Translations under genes and position numbers: made by a program | Assembly: GCA_963702995.1 (NCBI GenBank) | Contig: OY969783.1 | Span: 5,394,001-5,458,000, forward strand | DNA: 64,000 nt | Source of the DNA: MFD04580-c1 sp963702995 | Lineage (GTDB): Bacteria; Planctomycetota; Phycisphaerae; Tepidisphaerales; Tepidisphaeraceae | Direction of reading: 5' to 3' | Notes under the pieces: generated by a model | Databases searched by the model: none | Seen by the model: only the letters and a program-made list of their open reading frames with translations | Told to the model about the DNA's origin: nothing | Part shown: positions 46,266-54,991 of the stretch, piece by piece | Layout of the letters: each line of letters opens with the position of its first letter | How positions within the stretch are numbered: position 1 is the first letter of the stretch

Positions 46266-46913
46266 ATGCCGACCCAACCGCCGCGACGCGATGCTCCGGC
46301 TTACGATCCGGAGGCCATTGCGGGCATCTATCAGCGGCTCGACCTGTGCGCGCCGGCGCCCTACACGCGCGGCGAGTACGCCAGGCGATTTCTTTGGGAA
46401 GTGGCCCAGGGGACGATCTTTCGTTATTCGTTCCGCGGGGCCTACCGCTGGCGCGCGGCGCTGCTCCGCCGCTTTGGCGCACGGCTCGGCAGACATGTTC
46501 GCATTCGCCGCACCTGCACCGTCATCCATCCCTGGCTGCTTGAGGTTGGCGATTGGGTGACGCTTGGCGATGCCGTGGAGGTGTATAACCTCGGGCCGAT
46601 ATTAATCGGGAGCCACACCACCATCAGCCAGGGGACGTGCCTGTGCGCGGGGACGCATGACTACGCTCGGCGCGATCTGCCGCTGGTTCGGCCGCCGGTG
46701 ACGATCGGCAGAGGCGTTTGGGTGGCCGCCCAGGCCTTCATTGGCCCGGGCGTCACCATCGGCGACAACTGCGTGATCGGGGCTCGTTCGGTGGTCACCA
46801 AAGATATCGCGCCGGGAACAGTAGCGGCGGGGAACCCCGCCCGAGTGATTAAGCCGCGCCCGATGGCCTCGAGCGTCCCCGGCCTGGATCGGCGCGCCGA
46901 GCCAACCGGCTAA
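46266..46913 (+). CDS. WcaF-like colanic-acid-type acetyltransferase (hexapeptide repeat)
   Basis: A 215-residue acetyltransferase of the left-handed beta-helix family. The segments RIRRTCTVIHPWLLEVGDWV, GPILIGSHTTISQGTCLCAG, GTHDYARRDLPLVRPPVTIG and the C-terminal PGTVAAGNPARVIKPRP correspond to the WcaF group, which acetylates sugars of exopolysaccharides using acetyl-CoA. The catalytic His in THDY is present. The ATG at 46266 is taken as start; codons further up are not conserved. Its stop overlaps the convergent glycosyltransferase by 4 bases, consistent with a polysaccharide-related pair. Confidence 0.85.
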   Translation: MPTQPPRRDAPAYDPEAIAGIYQRLDLCAPAPYTRGEYARRFLWEVAQGTIFRYSFRGAYRWRAALLRRFGARLGRHVRIRRTCTVIHPWLLEVGDWVTLGDAVEVYNLGPILIGSHTTISQGTCLCAGTHDYARRDLPLVRPPVTIGRGVWVAAQAFIGPGVTIGDNCVIGARSVVTKDIAPGTVAAGNPARVIKPRPMASSVPGLDRRAEPTG

Positions 46914-47976
46914 CGACCTGGCGAAGCCTCAACGACGCGGTCACGGGATGGAGCGACGCCCGGCGCGTCCGTCGCTGGGCTGGAAGCCAAAGGATGGGCA
47001 TTGACCGGAGGATGCGCAGCGACCGGCGGATGCGCATTGACCGGCGTTGACTTTGCTCCTCGGTCTTCAGATATGTCGGCGGGCGAAAGCATTTGCCTGC
47101 GTCGCAACTCCGCCACTTTGAGCGTAACGAACAATTCGTAGCAGGCGATGAGCAGGCAATACTCCAGCCCCGGCCGGCCGTCCAGGAAGCCCATGTTCAG
47201 GACGTACGTCCAGAGGAAGCGGCCGAGCCATCGGCCGGGCAGGAACGGGTAGACCTTCGACTTCAAATATCGGCGTCGTTCAAGCGGCGTGCCGAAGAAC
47301 GCGTCGGCGCCGCCGTCGTTCGCGGCTCTTTCCGGCCCGTCGCCATAGACCATCAGCGCGGCTTCGAGAGTCGAATATCGATTGTGCTTGCCAATCCAGT
47401 CTTCAAGGCCCTTACTGAAATTGAAGTGGAGGTAAGGCTTGCTCAGGCGTCCGACGCGGCCGCTGGTGTCTTCACGCTGGCCATGACCATAGTCGCGGAA
47501 CCGCATGCGGCCTTTGTGGAAAAGCCGCATCTGGTAGATCGGGTAACGTCCCTCGGCGAACTTGAGCCAGCGGCCCATGAACATCAGCTTGTGCGGCACA
47601 TAAAAGCCCGCATCGTCCGGCCCTGCGCCACGACCGCAAGCATCTCCTCGACCAGCGCCGGCGTAAGCCGTTCGTCGGCATCAAGGTGAAAGACCCAGTC
47701 GTGCCTGTGGTCAATATGATCAATCGCCCAGTTCCGCTGCTGGGCGAACGACTTGAACGGGTTCGTGTGAAGCGTCGCCCCCATCCCGCGCGCGATGTCG
47801 ACGGTCTCGTCGGTCGAGCCCGAGTCCAGGACATGAACGTCGTCACTGAAGTCGCAGGACCGGAGGCAGTCGGCGATGTTCAGCGCTTCATTGAAAGTGA
47901 GGACAACCACCGAAACGTTCGCACGGGTGGGGCGAGGGGGTGAGGATGGATTGGCGAGCACTTGCGTCGCACACAT
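46910..47976 (-). pseudogene. Glycosyltransferase family 2, one frameshift
   Basis: A GT2 enzyme (Rossmann-like GT-A fold) likely building a surface polysaccharide. The N-terminal half has VVVLTFNEALNIADCL, VLDSGSTDETVDIAR and the metal motif HLDADERL. The C-terminal half, in another frame, starts AGFYVPHKLMFMGRW and contains YPIYQMRLFHKGRMRFR and GRPGLEYCLLIACYELFVTL with likely membrane-associated helix. The frame changes near 47600 around GGGCCGG (missing base). Joined length is about 355 residues. The start is uncertain: Met at 47976 opens into the conserved part but lacks a strong ribosome-binding site, and a further Met lies at 48081. The tail repeats VNAHP. Confidence 0.75.
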
Positions 47977-48505
47977 GGGCGGGCCGGTCCGAGTGTCGGT
48001 CGTGGGATCGGTCGGGGTACAATCAACCTCCCCCGGAAGGCGGTCTTCCACCATCGCAAGCCATGCGCGGACGCACGGCACGCTCAGATGAACTTATCGG
48101 TGACATCGTGTCAAGGTCTGAACAGCGGCGGGCCGCGCTGGTAGCCCACGGCCGCCGAGCGCGCAGTGTAAAAGCCGCAGTCACCTCCACCTGACGACAG
48201 TCGGCGGGGCTAACCGCATGAGGGGGGCAGAGTTATCGAATCAATGAGCCCCGCGCCCCCGCCCCTGCGAAGCGCGCGACGGCCGCCCGGCTTCGCGTGA
48301 CATCATCCGCCAGAGCGCTCCCGTTTCGTTGCCCGACGAAAGAACAAAGCGGGCCGCACCGCCCGTGCCGCGCGGCATTGGGCCGTCGAAGGCTGCGTAG
48401 GGCCATTCATCGCAGCTCAGTGCCGTCAAGGGCTGCGTCGGGCCGTCAAGGGCTGCGTCGGGCCGTCAAGGGCAGCGCCGGGCGGTTAGCGCCGGCGCCC
48501 GGCTG
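47977..48505. other. Intergenic gap with tandem repeat
   Basis: No gene is supported. It holds the 20-bp tandem repeat at 48423-48482 and related degenerate copies from about 48385. Open frames look like repeat translation. Confidence 0.5.
48423..48482. repeat. 20-bp tandem repeat, three copies
   Basis: The unit CCGTCAAGGGCTGCGTCGGG occurs three times in tandem (48423-48442, 48443-48462, 48463-48482), the third with two changes, and a divergent fourth, CCGTCGAAGGCTGCGTAGGG, lies about 40 bases upstream. Confidence 0.85.
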
Positions 48506-48733
48506 TCAGCTTTGGACGGTCGCCATGAGCGGCCCGTCCTGCACTTCGACCTGCTCCGCCCGAAGAAGCGTCCGCGTCTGATAATCGTGGCCGACCTGAT
48601 GAAACTCGACCTCGTACGTCATCGAAGGCGCGAACCAGGTGCTGCGGACGATCCCGATCTCGCCCCGGTTCAAGCTAAGTTCGGGAATGTCCTGAGTGAG
48701 CCGCACGAAATCGTCAATGTGAGGTTGACGCAT
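48506..48733 (-). CDS. DUF4926 domain protein
   Basis: A 75-residue beta-rich protein. The segment IDDFVRLTQDIPELSLNRGE with IGIVRSTWF and YEVEFHQVGHDYQT matches DUF4926, a small domain often found next to toxin-antitoxin or immunity genes but of unknown role. The ORF is complete. The start is the first Met. It has no evident partner in the window. Confidence 0.72.
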   Translation of the reverse strand: MRQPHIDDFVRLTQDIPELSLNRGEIGIVRSTWFAPSMTYEVEFHQVGHDYQTRTLLRAEQVEVQDGPLMATVQS

Positions 48734-48993
48734 AAAGCCTCCGCCGATGTGAATCCGTTCACCTCTCCGTCCGAACTCCGCCAGACGTCAAAGCCCGGAC
48801 AACTGTCACAAACCAATCTAACGCGCGCCCTGAACGCGGCAAGAACCGAAAACGGGAATTATTTGCCGCACCACACTTTTTGCCAAGCACGGCATTTGCC
48901 GGTCGCGGTCGCTTCGTTGGGTCGGCGTTGTGACATCCGACGCCGCGTCACGCAGGGCCGCAGCATTCTCGAGGGCGGCCGCTAGAATCGGCC

Positions 48994-50060
48994 ATGCTCG
49001 GAAGTTCCGCCGACTTCGCCAACCGCCTCCTCGCCTGGTACGACCAATCCCGCCGCGACCTCCCATGGCGCGTTGCGCGGGCGGCCGACCGCGCACCGGA
49101 CCCGTATCACGTCCTGGTCAGTGAATCGATGCTGCAGCAGACCCAGGTCGCGACCGTCATCCCCTATTTCCACCGGTTTCTGGCCCGCTTCCCGTCAATT
49201 GCCGATCTCGCGAGCGCGCCGGAGCAGGACGTTCTTCGGCTCTGGCAGGGGCTCGGGTACTACTCCCGCGCCCGGAACCTCCAGGCGGCCGCCCGGTTTG
49301 TGGTAGGCGAGCTCGCCGGGCGGCTGCCGACCAGCGTGGAGGGGCTGCTCCGTTTGCCCGGAGTGGGGCGTGATACCGCCGGTGCGATCGCCTCAATAGC
49401 GTTCGATGTCCGAGCGCCGATCGTTGACGGGAACGTCGTCCGCGTCCTCTGCCGGCTCGACCGCATCGAGACGCCTCCGCGGGATCGTCAGACACAATCG
49501 CTCCTCTGGCGACGGGCCGAAGAGATCCTGCCGGATCAACGCCCTGGCGATTTCAACTCCGCGCTGATGGAGCTCGGCGCGACGGTTTGTACTCCACGTG
49601 CGCCGCAGTGCCTCATCTGCCCCGTCCAGGCCCATTGCGCGGCGGCCGCCGCTGCGCGCAGGGTCGAATCCCCACCCCCAAGACAGCGAAGCCGACGCCC
49701 CATCACGAACGACAGACGTTCTGCATCCGCCGCGGCGCGCGCTGGCTCATCGAGCAGCGCCCGGCCAAGGGCCGATGGGCGGGCATGTGGCAATTTGTGA
49801 CCCTCGACCCCGCGGCGGGGACGGCGCTCCCTGTTCCAACGGGTACGCCGCGTCGCATCGCCGAGGTGACGCACGCGCTGACGCATCGCCGGTATCGTTT
49901 CACGGTCTTTCAGTGCATTGCACGCCAAGAGGGCGCGCCCGAGCCGGCGGCCGATGTCCCAGGCCCGCCGCGCCGATGGGTCACGCTCGACGAGTTGTCC
50001 GATTACCCGCTGCCCCGCCCGCACGTGAAGATCGCAGAGCTTTTGCGAATGGAAGGATGA
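48994..50060 (+). pseudogene. mutY: A/G-specific adenine glycosylase MutY, one frameshift
   Basis: MutY removes adenine mispaired with 8-oxoguanine. The N-terminal catalytic domain is complete: Glu44 in VSESMLQQTQV, the helix-hairpin-helix LPGVGRDTAGAIASIAFD, Asp in APIVDGNVVRV, and the Fe-S cysteines CTPRAPQCLICPVQAHC. The C-terminal NUDIX-like recognition domain (RRGARWLIEQRPAKGRWAG then MWQF, ALTHRRYRFTVFQC) is in another frame. The break is a one-base loss near 49660, after CAAAAAARR/AQGRIPTPK. Joined length is about 355 residues, as in other MutY. The end lies in a GAAGGAT repeat (50051-50141). Confidence 0.9.
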
Positions 50061-50141
50061 AGGATGAAGCGGAAGGATGAAGAAAGACAAAAGCGTAGCG
50101 CCTGGTCCCTCCTCTCTTCATCCTTCATCCATCATCCTTCC
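50051..50141. repeat. Second GAAGGAT-type inverted repeat
   Basis: The left arm (50051-50083) is GAAGGATGAAGGATGAAG-rich and the right arm (50116-50141) is CTTCATCCTTCATCC-rich. It overlaps the end of mutY. It is similar in design to the copy at 18861-18960. Confidence 0.7.
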
Positions 50142-50263
50142 GCGCGCGAGAGTTGCCCGCCGCCGGGCGGGCCCTATACTTCGGGCCTTCACCGGCCGGC
50201 TTGGCGACATGAGAAGGATCTCTTCCCAGGCTGCCGGCCGGCCGCTGAAGGGACCATCGACCT

Positions 50264-50788
50264 ATGCGAACTTTGTCTCGCCTCTGGAAGCGCGGCCTGC
50301 TCGGATGCGGTGTGATGGGCTGCGCGTTGACCGGGTGTGTCGAGCAAACGCTTTCCGTGGACAGCAACCCGCCGGGGGCAATTGTCTACTTGAACGACCA
50401 AGAGGTCGGCCGGACGCCGTTCGAGACGAATTTCAAGTGGTATGGGACGTACGACGTGACGCTTCGCAAGGAAGGGTACACGACGCTCAAGACGCAGGCG
50501 AAGGTGATCGCCCCGGCGTGGAACTGGATCCCGCTGGACCTCTTCGCCGCGCTCTGGCCGACGACGTTTATGGACAAACACGACCTTCAGTTCACCCTCA
50601 AGCCGCTGTCGGAGACGGAGGTAGACCCCGCGCGCCTCGTCCGCCGCGGCGAGCGCCTTCGGACCGAGCTCGAATCCGGCGTCAGCACCCGCGGGCCGGT
50701 GACCCGCCCGGTGAACACGCCGCGGCCCGCGACACGGGTCGCCCCAACGGCAGCGGACAAAGTCGTGCTGCCTCCGCCCGCTCCGTGA
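50264..50788 (+). CDS. PEGA-domain lipoprotein
   Basis: A 174-residue lipoprotein. The signal peptide ends in a lipobox (ALTGC, Cys25), so it should be anchored in a membrane. The PEGA domain follows (LSVDSNPPGAIVYLNDQEVG then RTPFETNF, GTYDVTLRKEGYTTLK). Such beta-sandwich domains are structural parts of surface-layer and cell-envelope proteins. The C-terminal part is a Pro/Thr/Arg-rich, low-complexity tail (PVTRPVNTPRPATRV). The ATG at 50264 fits the signal peptide. It is transcribed alone. Confidence 0.85.
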   Translation: MRTLSRLWKRGLLGCGVMGCALTGCVEQTLSVDSNPPGAIVYLNDQEVGRTPFETNFKWYGTYDVTLRKEGYTTLKTQAKVIAPAWNWIPLDLFAALWPTTFMDKHDLQFTLKPLSETEVDPARLVRRGERLRTELESGVSTRGPVTRPVNTPRPATRVAPTAADKVVLPPPAP

Positions 50789-51080
50789 CCGTTGCCGCTC
50801 TTCGCTGCTGTCGGGACCGCACGGCGGTCCGCACGTCACCTGCCCAAACCCGTATAGGGACATCGTTCGATCGATTTTGGACGCGGTGTGGCGGACCGCA
50901 ATGCGATCCCTACCGCGGTTCGATCGCGCGGCTGCAAACACGATTTTGCGTTATAGGCAGCGTACACGCCTGAAGTGCCGGGGCTGCTTGGTTGAATGAG
51001 CTGCTTCGGGAGGCGGCCGCTCGCCAGCCTGACTCGCGGCTTATCCGGAACTGCGCGTCAGAAGCCGACGACTCCGCCCC

Positions 51081-51734
51081 TCACGCCGCCAGGACGGCCA
51101 GCGGGATCGAAACGGCCGATTTATTGTTCGACATGACGACCGTTTCCCACAGGTCGATCGATTCGAGCTTGTAGCGGAAATCCACCTCGGCGCCGGTTCG
51201 GCGGAGCAGGTCCTGAAGGGCCAGGTCGGTGCGCCAGCCGAGTTTCGTACAGAGAGGGCAGAGGAACTTTTCGACGGCCGCGATGAAGCGGTTGGTCGAT
51301 TGGAAGTGGTTGACGATCACGATGCGGGCGTCGGGCTTGGCGACGCGCTGGGCCTCGCGGACAAGCTTGATCGGGTCGCTTACCACGCTGATGACGTGGC
51401 TGATGAAGACGTGGTCGAACGTGTTCTCGCCGAACGGGAGGCTAAGGGCGTCGGCCTGGAAGACGGTGACATTGGGGATGCCGCGCTCTTTGATCTTTTT
51501 TCGGGCCTGGGCGAGCATTCCCGCCGAAAGGTCAATGCCGATCACCTTCCCCTTGGGCGGGTAGAAGTCGAGCGAGCCGCCGGTGCCGATCCCCAGGTCC
51601 AGGACCAGGTCCATGTGCCTCAGGTTCATGTGCCCGATCGCGTCGGCGATGCGGCGGCGGACCAGGCGGCCGAACGTGACGTCATAGAACGTCGATTGGA
51701 TGTCGTAGATCTTCCGCGTACTGGCTTCCTGCAT
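51081..51734 (-). CDS. Class I SAM-dependent methyltransferase, PE N-methyltransferase-like
   Basis: A 217-residue Rossmann methyltransferase. Motif I is LVLDLGIGTGGSLDFY, the acidic residue follows in VIGIDLSAGMLAQARKK, and motif IV-like text is FDHVFISHVISVVSDP. The N-terminal YDIQSTFYDVTFGRLVRRR resembles PmtA-type phosphatidylethanolamine N-methyltransferases, which make phosphatidylcholine. The C-terminus has hydrophobic parts. The substrate is inferred only. The ATG at 51734 opens directly into the conserved start. No partners are obvious. Confidence 0.78.
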   Translation of the reverse strand: MQEASTRKIYDIQSTFYDVTFGRLVRRRIADAIGHMNLRHMDLVLDLGIGTGGSLDFYPPKGKVIGIDLSAGMLAQARKKIKERGIPNVTVFQADALSLPFGENTFDHVFISHVISVVSDPIKLVREAQRVAKPDARIVIVNHFQSTNRFIAAVEKFLCPLCTKLGWRTDLALQDLLRRTGAEVDFRYKLESIDLWETVVMSNNKSAVSIPLAVLAA

Positions 51735-52279
51735 GATCGCGGCCTTCCGTAACCAAGCCTGGCGTTAAGTCTGATTCCCTGCCTTCACGCCACCGGCTTC
51801 AAACCAAACCAACGGCAAGCGTCAAGATCTGAGCGCGGCCCTGACGCGGGGGTCACAATCTAGAAGTATTCAGGGGTTTTGCCAAGAGCGCATTTATGCG
51901 CCTCGCCTTCGCTTCCTCGCGGAGGGCCGAAAATTCGGAAGCCTCGCCCGGAAATAAAATTGGGGCAATCCTGTGCCATTGCAAAAGCGAGGAGCGACTC
52001 TGCCCGATGAGGATCGAGCCGTCACCTCGAGACGCCAACGCCACAGTGCGCAACGTTTGACACCGTGAGGCTGGTGTGGAAGATGCGGCCCTTCTGGCCC
52101 TTGAGTCGGAACAGGTTGCCCCGTTTACCGCGCTCGACCGCTGTGACGCGGCCTCGAGGGCAGGCGCCAGCGTCGGAATGGGCCACAGAGGCGGGCGGCG
52201 GGGCCGCAGGCGGCGGCGGTCATTTACGACGACCGGTGAGCCGGTTGAGTTGATTTTCGGACCATAGGAGACATTTCGG
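51735..52279. other. Intergenic gap, no gene seen
   Basis: Between the methyltransferase start and the small pentapeptide-like gene there are no open frames with recognisable domains. The last 20 bases contain the AGGAGACAT ribosome-binding site of the following gene. Promoters of both genes are presumably here. Confidence 0.5.
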
Positions 52280-52609
52280 ATGCTTCTGACCAAACACGAG
52301 AACGAGACTTTCCAGAACCAGACCGTCTACATCAGCGGCCAGGCGTTCATCAACTGCACGTTCGTCGCCTGCACGTTGATCCTGCGCGAGACGATCTATC
52401 ACCTCCAGAACTGCACGTTCGAGCGCTGCAACTGGCATGTTGACTGGGTCCTGATGTGGGGCAGCGCTGAATCGGTTCGCGAGATCAAGGCGCTGGTGAA
52501 CCTGATCGAGCAGGCCCAGATCGCCCAGCAGCAGCAGCCCGGTCAGGGCGGCGCTGAGACGTCGGCCGCGATGCCGGCCACGGCCGGCACCACGCCGTTT
52601 GCGTCCTAA
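52280..52609 (+). CDS. Small hypothetical protein with pentapeptide-like core
   Basis: A 109-residue protein. Residues 10-60 (FQNQTVYISGQAFINCTFVA, CTLILRETIYHLQNCTFERC) show the NCTF/CTL spacing seen in short pentapeptide-like solenoids. The rest is a helix and a Gln/Ala-rich tail. The ATG follows AGGAG at good spacing. I do not recognise a named family; it resembles small proteins found in other planctomycetes. Confidence 0.6.
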   Translation: MLLTKHENETFQNQTVYISGQAFINCTFVACTLILRETIYHLQNCTFERCNWHVDWVLMWGSAESVREIKALVNLIEQAQIAQQQQPGQGGAETSAAMPATAGTTPFAS

Positions 52610-53110
52610 GCCGTTCGCGTCCTAAGACGTAACGCCTCGGCCCAACATCGCAAACGAGGTCGTCAAGCCCACCTTGCCCGGGTGGGGTTGATTCGACCCT
52701 CGCGTCCCGCACGCTGACTCAGAGCCGTCCGAAGCCCTCTTTCCGCATTGCGCGGGGAAGAGGGCTTTTTGTTGCGCTCGCCGGGTGTGCCGCCGAAAAA
52801 GGCCGATTGCAATCGTCCCGGGCGGTGTCATAATCCGAGAGCGGAGTCGATGCTCCGGGCCTGCCCTTCCTCAGAACGCCTTGCCGGCGAGCTGAGAGTT
52901 CGGCAGGCCGTGAGTGTGGAACGTTCGACGGCCGGCGCTCGCTGCGACGCCTCCGGATCGCGATTGATGTTTGCCTTCGTGTCCCGCTGACGGGGTCGAG
53001 GAAGCGTTTGACCCCGTCATGATGTGTCCCTCTTCGCCGCGGCCTGCGCCGGGCGCCCACCGCGGGCCACCTGTCACCGGCGGGCCGCTTAGCTGAAAGG
53101 CGGTCTTTCC
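52610..53110. other. Intergenic gap with a terminator
   Basis: The gap contains the hairpin terminator at 52732-52770 and otherwise no gene I can support. The DUF2203 gene starts at the end. Confidence 0.5.
52732..52770 (+). terminator. Hairpin terminator after the small hypothetical gene
   Basis: AAGCCCTCTTTCC pairs with GGGAAGAGGGCTT across a loop of about 10 bases; a run of T follows. It lies about 120 bp after the pentapeptide-like gene. Confidence 0.7.
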
Positions 53111-53581
53111 ATGCCGGGCCCCCAGTTTTTTACTCCCAAGTCCGTCAAGCCTTCTCGGCCCAAACGCCGATTCACGCTCGCCGAGGCCAACAAAACGCTT
53201 CCCCTCGTCCAGCGCGTCGTCCGCGACATCGTCCAATCCCACGCCGAGGCGACGCAGGCTAAGTCAGAGCTTGAGAACTTGTCGTCGGTGGCGGCCGGTG
53301 GCAAGGAGCATCTGGCGGCGCAGAACCGCCTTGAATCCGCCATGCGGCGCATTGAAGACTTTGTGGATGAGCTGACCGAGATCGGCTGCGAGTTGAAGGA
53401 CTATCAATCCGGCCTGATCGACTTCATCGGCCGCCACGACGGGCACGATGTCTGCCTCTGCTGGAAGATGGGTGAAGGCGAGATCGCGTTCTGGCACGAG
53501 TGCGATGCGGGATTCGCCGGCCGCCAGCCTGTTTCGTCGCTTCATGAACGCAAGATGCCAGGCGTAACCTCCGAGTCGTAG
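53111..53581 (+). CDS. DUF2203 domain protein
   Basis: A 156-residue protein. Family marks: RRFTLAEANKTLPLVQRVVR, then VDELTEIGCELKDYQSGLID, and VCLCWKMGEGEIAFWHECDA. These are typical of DUF2203, small cytoplasmic proteins with a helical hairpin and a beta sheet, whose role is unknown. The ORF is complete at the expected length. The start is the first Met, about 10 bases after GAAAGGCGG. It is a single gene, with no evident partners. Confidence 0.88.
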   Translation: MPGPQFFTPKSVKPSRPKRRFTLAEANKTLPLVQRVVRDIVQSHAEATQAKSELENLSSVAAGGKEHLAAQNRLESAMRRIEDFVDELTEIGCELKDYQSGLIDFIGRHDGHDVCLCWKMGEGEIAFWHECDAGFAGRQPVSSLHERKMPGVTSES

Positions 53582-53683
53582 GCTTCGCTGTCGCGGCGAC
53601 GGGTCGAACGCTTACCGCTCCGCGATCAACAGTTTGGTCCCCCGCGATCCTGTGACGCCGGGCTGGCAACCGCCGGCCCGGCG

Positions 53684-54169
53684 TTACGGCTTTCGCTTGA
53701 CGTGATAGTTCCCCTTCTCGCAGCCGACGACGAACCGTTCGACGGCCGCCTTCAGGTCTTCCCACTTCTGTCGAATCTCGTCCGCCTCTTCGAGGTCGAT
53801 GCTGTTGTCCCCTTCAGTTGACTCCGTAACGGCATCCAGCAGTTCGCTGAAGTCGCGCACCATTCCCCGGGTTTCGGTGAAGATGGTTTCGTCGGCGCTT
53901 TTGCGGACGTCGGGAAGGGTGGGGTTGGCGATGTAGAAGCCGCCGGCACAGTTGCAAAGCCAGCGGACGAGGCGGATGTCCTTGGTCAGGTCATACATCT
54001 CGCGAACCCGGTCGAGCGGGTTCTTTGCGCCGCTCTGTTCCGGGTCGCCGCTCTCGGCGGCCGGCTCGCACCACTTGTAGACGAGGGCGGGCGACACCTT
54101 CAGCGAGGCCGCGACCGCCTTGACACCGGGCTCATCGACAGCTTGACGAATCACCTCGTACGATTTCAT
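53684..54169 (-). CDS. Phage CII-like regulatory protein
   Basis: A 161-residue protein. The N-terminal segment MKSYEVIRQAVDEPGVKAVA and ASLKVSPALVYKWCEP forms a helix-turn-helix, as in the CII-like regulators of phages and in related planctomycete proteins. The rest is helical, ending in a Lys-rich tail. The start at 54169 opens directly into the HTH; the longer ORF is rejected. There is no prophage around it, so it may be a domesticated regulator. Target and partners are unknown. Confidence 0.6.
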   Translation of the reverse strand: MKSYEVIRQAVDEPGVKAVAASLKVSPALVYKWCEPAAESGDPEQSGAKNPLDRVREMYDLTKDIRLVRWLCNCAGGFYIANPTLPDVRKSADETIFTETRGMVRDFSELLDAVTESTEGDNSIDLEEADEIRQKWEDLKAAVERFVVGCEKGNYHVKRKP

Positions 54170-54321
54170 GGCGGCGATTCTAACCGCCAGTGCGATGGCG
54201 CGGCAAAGCAGGCTCGGCGGGGATGCGCCGTGCGCCGCGGCGTCATGAGGCGAAGCGCCGGGGGCGGCGCACGATCGGTTCAGGAAGCGTCTCGAAGACG
54301 GTGTTCGGCAGCGGGGCAAGA

Positions 54322-54717
54322 TTACTTCTTGGCGGCCAATTCCTGCTTCAGGCGAGCGCGCTCCATCTGGTGAGCGCGATCATCGGCCGCCTTCGGGTCG
54401 GCGGTGCGGCGGGCCTGTGCTTCGGCGTACTCGGCGCGGGCCGACTCGGCGTCCAGGTCGGCCGGCGCCCATGCGGCGTTGGTGAGGAGGGTGAGGTGGT
54501 TGTCCTTCATCTGGGCGATGCCGCCATCGATCAGGTAGGTCTGCGAGCCGCCGCCTGCCAAATCGATCTGGAGCGGCCCCAGCCCGAGCTTCGTCAAGAG
54601 CGGCGCGCGATCGGTCAGGATGCCAATCAGCCCATCGTGCGCGGGCATGATGACCTGCGAAACGCTCGCTTCCAACAACTGTTGCTCCGGGGTCACGATG
54701 ACGCACTGAAAAGCCAT
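54322..54717 (-). CDS. atpC: ATP synthase F1 epsilon subunit, standing alone
   Basis: A 131-residue subunit of the F1 rotor that couples rotation to catalysis and inhibits ATPase activity. The N-terminal beta-barrel (FQCVIVTPEQQLLEASVSQV, MPAHDGLIGILTDRAPLLTKL) and the C-terminal helical hairpin (RTADPKAADDRAHQMERAR) are both present. The start at 54717 follows GAGGGC. No other atp genes are in the window; the downstream gene is a CII-like regulator and upstream is the PVC dehydrogenase on the other strand. So it is detached from the usual atpD-atpC arrangement, or the operon lies elsewhere. Confidence 0.9.
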   Translation of the reverse strand: MAFQCVIVTPEQQLLEASVSQVIMPAHDGLIGILTDRAPLLTKLGLGPLQIDLAGGGSQTYLIDGGIAQMKDNHLTLLTNAAWAPADLDAESARAEYAEAQARRTADPKAADDRAHQMERARLKQELAAKK

Positions 54718-54991
54718 GAACAAGCCCTCAAATCCTGGCGACGTTGAAGCGTTCCGACCCACGGTGGCGCACGACGCAGGAGGCCGCCGCGTGCCCAAAC
54801 GAAGTCTACGGGTCGGCGCGGATCGCGTCAATTTTGCGGCGATCATCGTCGCCAAAGCGCCCAGCGGGCCGAAGTCTTTACCCGTGCTGTCGGTGGCAAA
54901 CGTGACGCAGGGTTAAACAACGACTGCCAAGAAGGCTAACTAAATAGGTCGATTCACTTTTCGCGCCCAATCCCCAACTCGGAGCTACCTG

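Noticed and set aside
51853..52293. 146-aa minus-strand frame upstream of the pentapeptide-like gene
   Set aside because: Arg/Ser-rich shadow composition and antisense overlap with the next gene.
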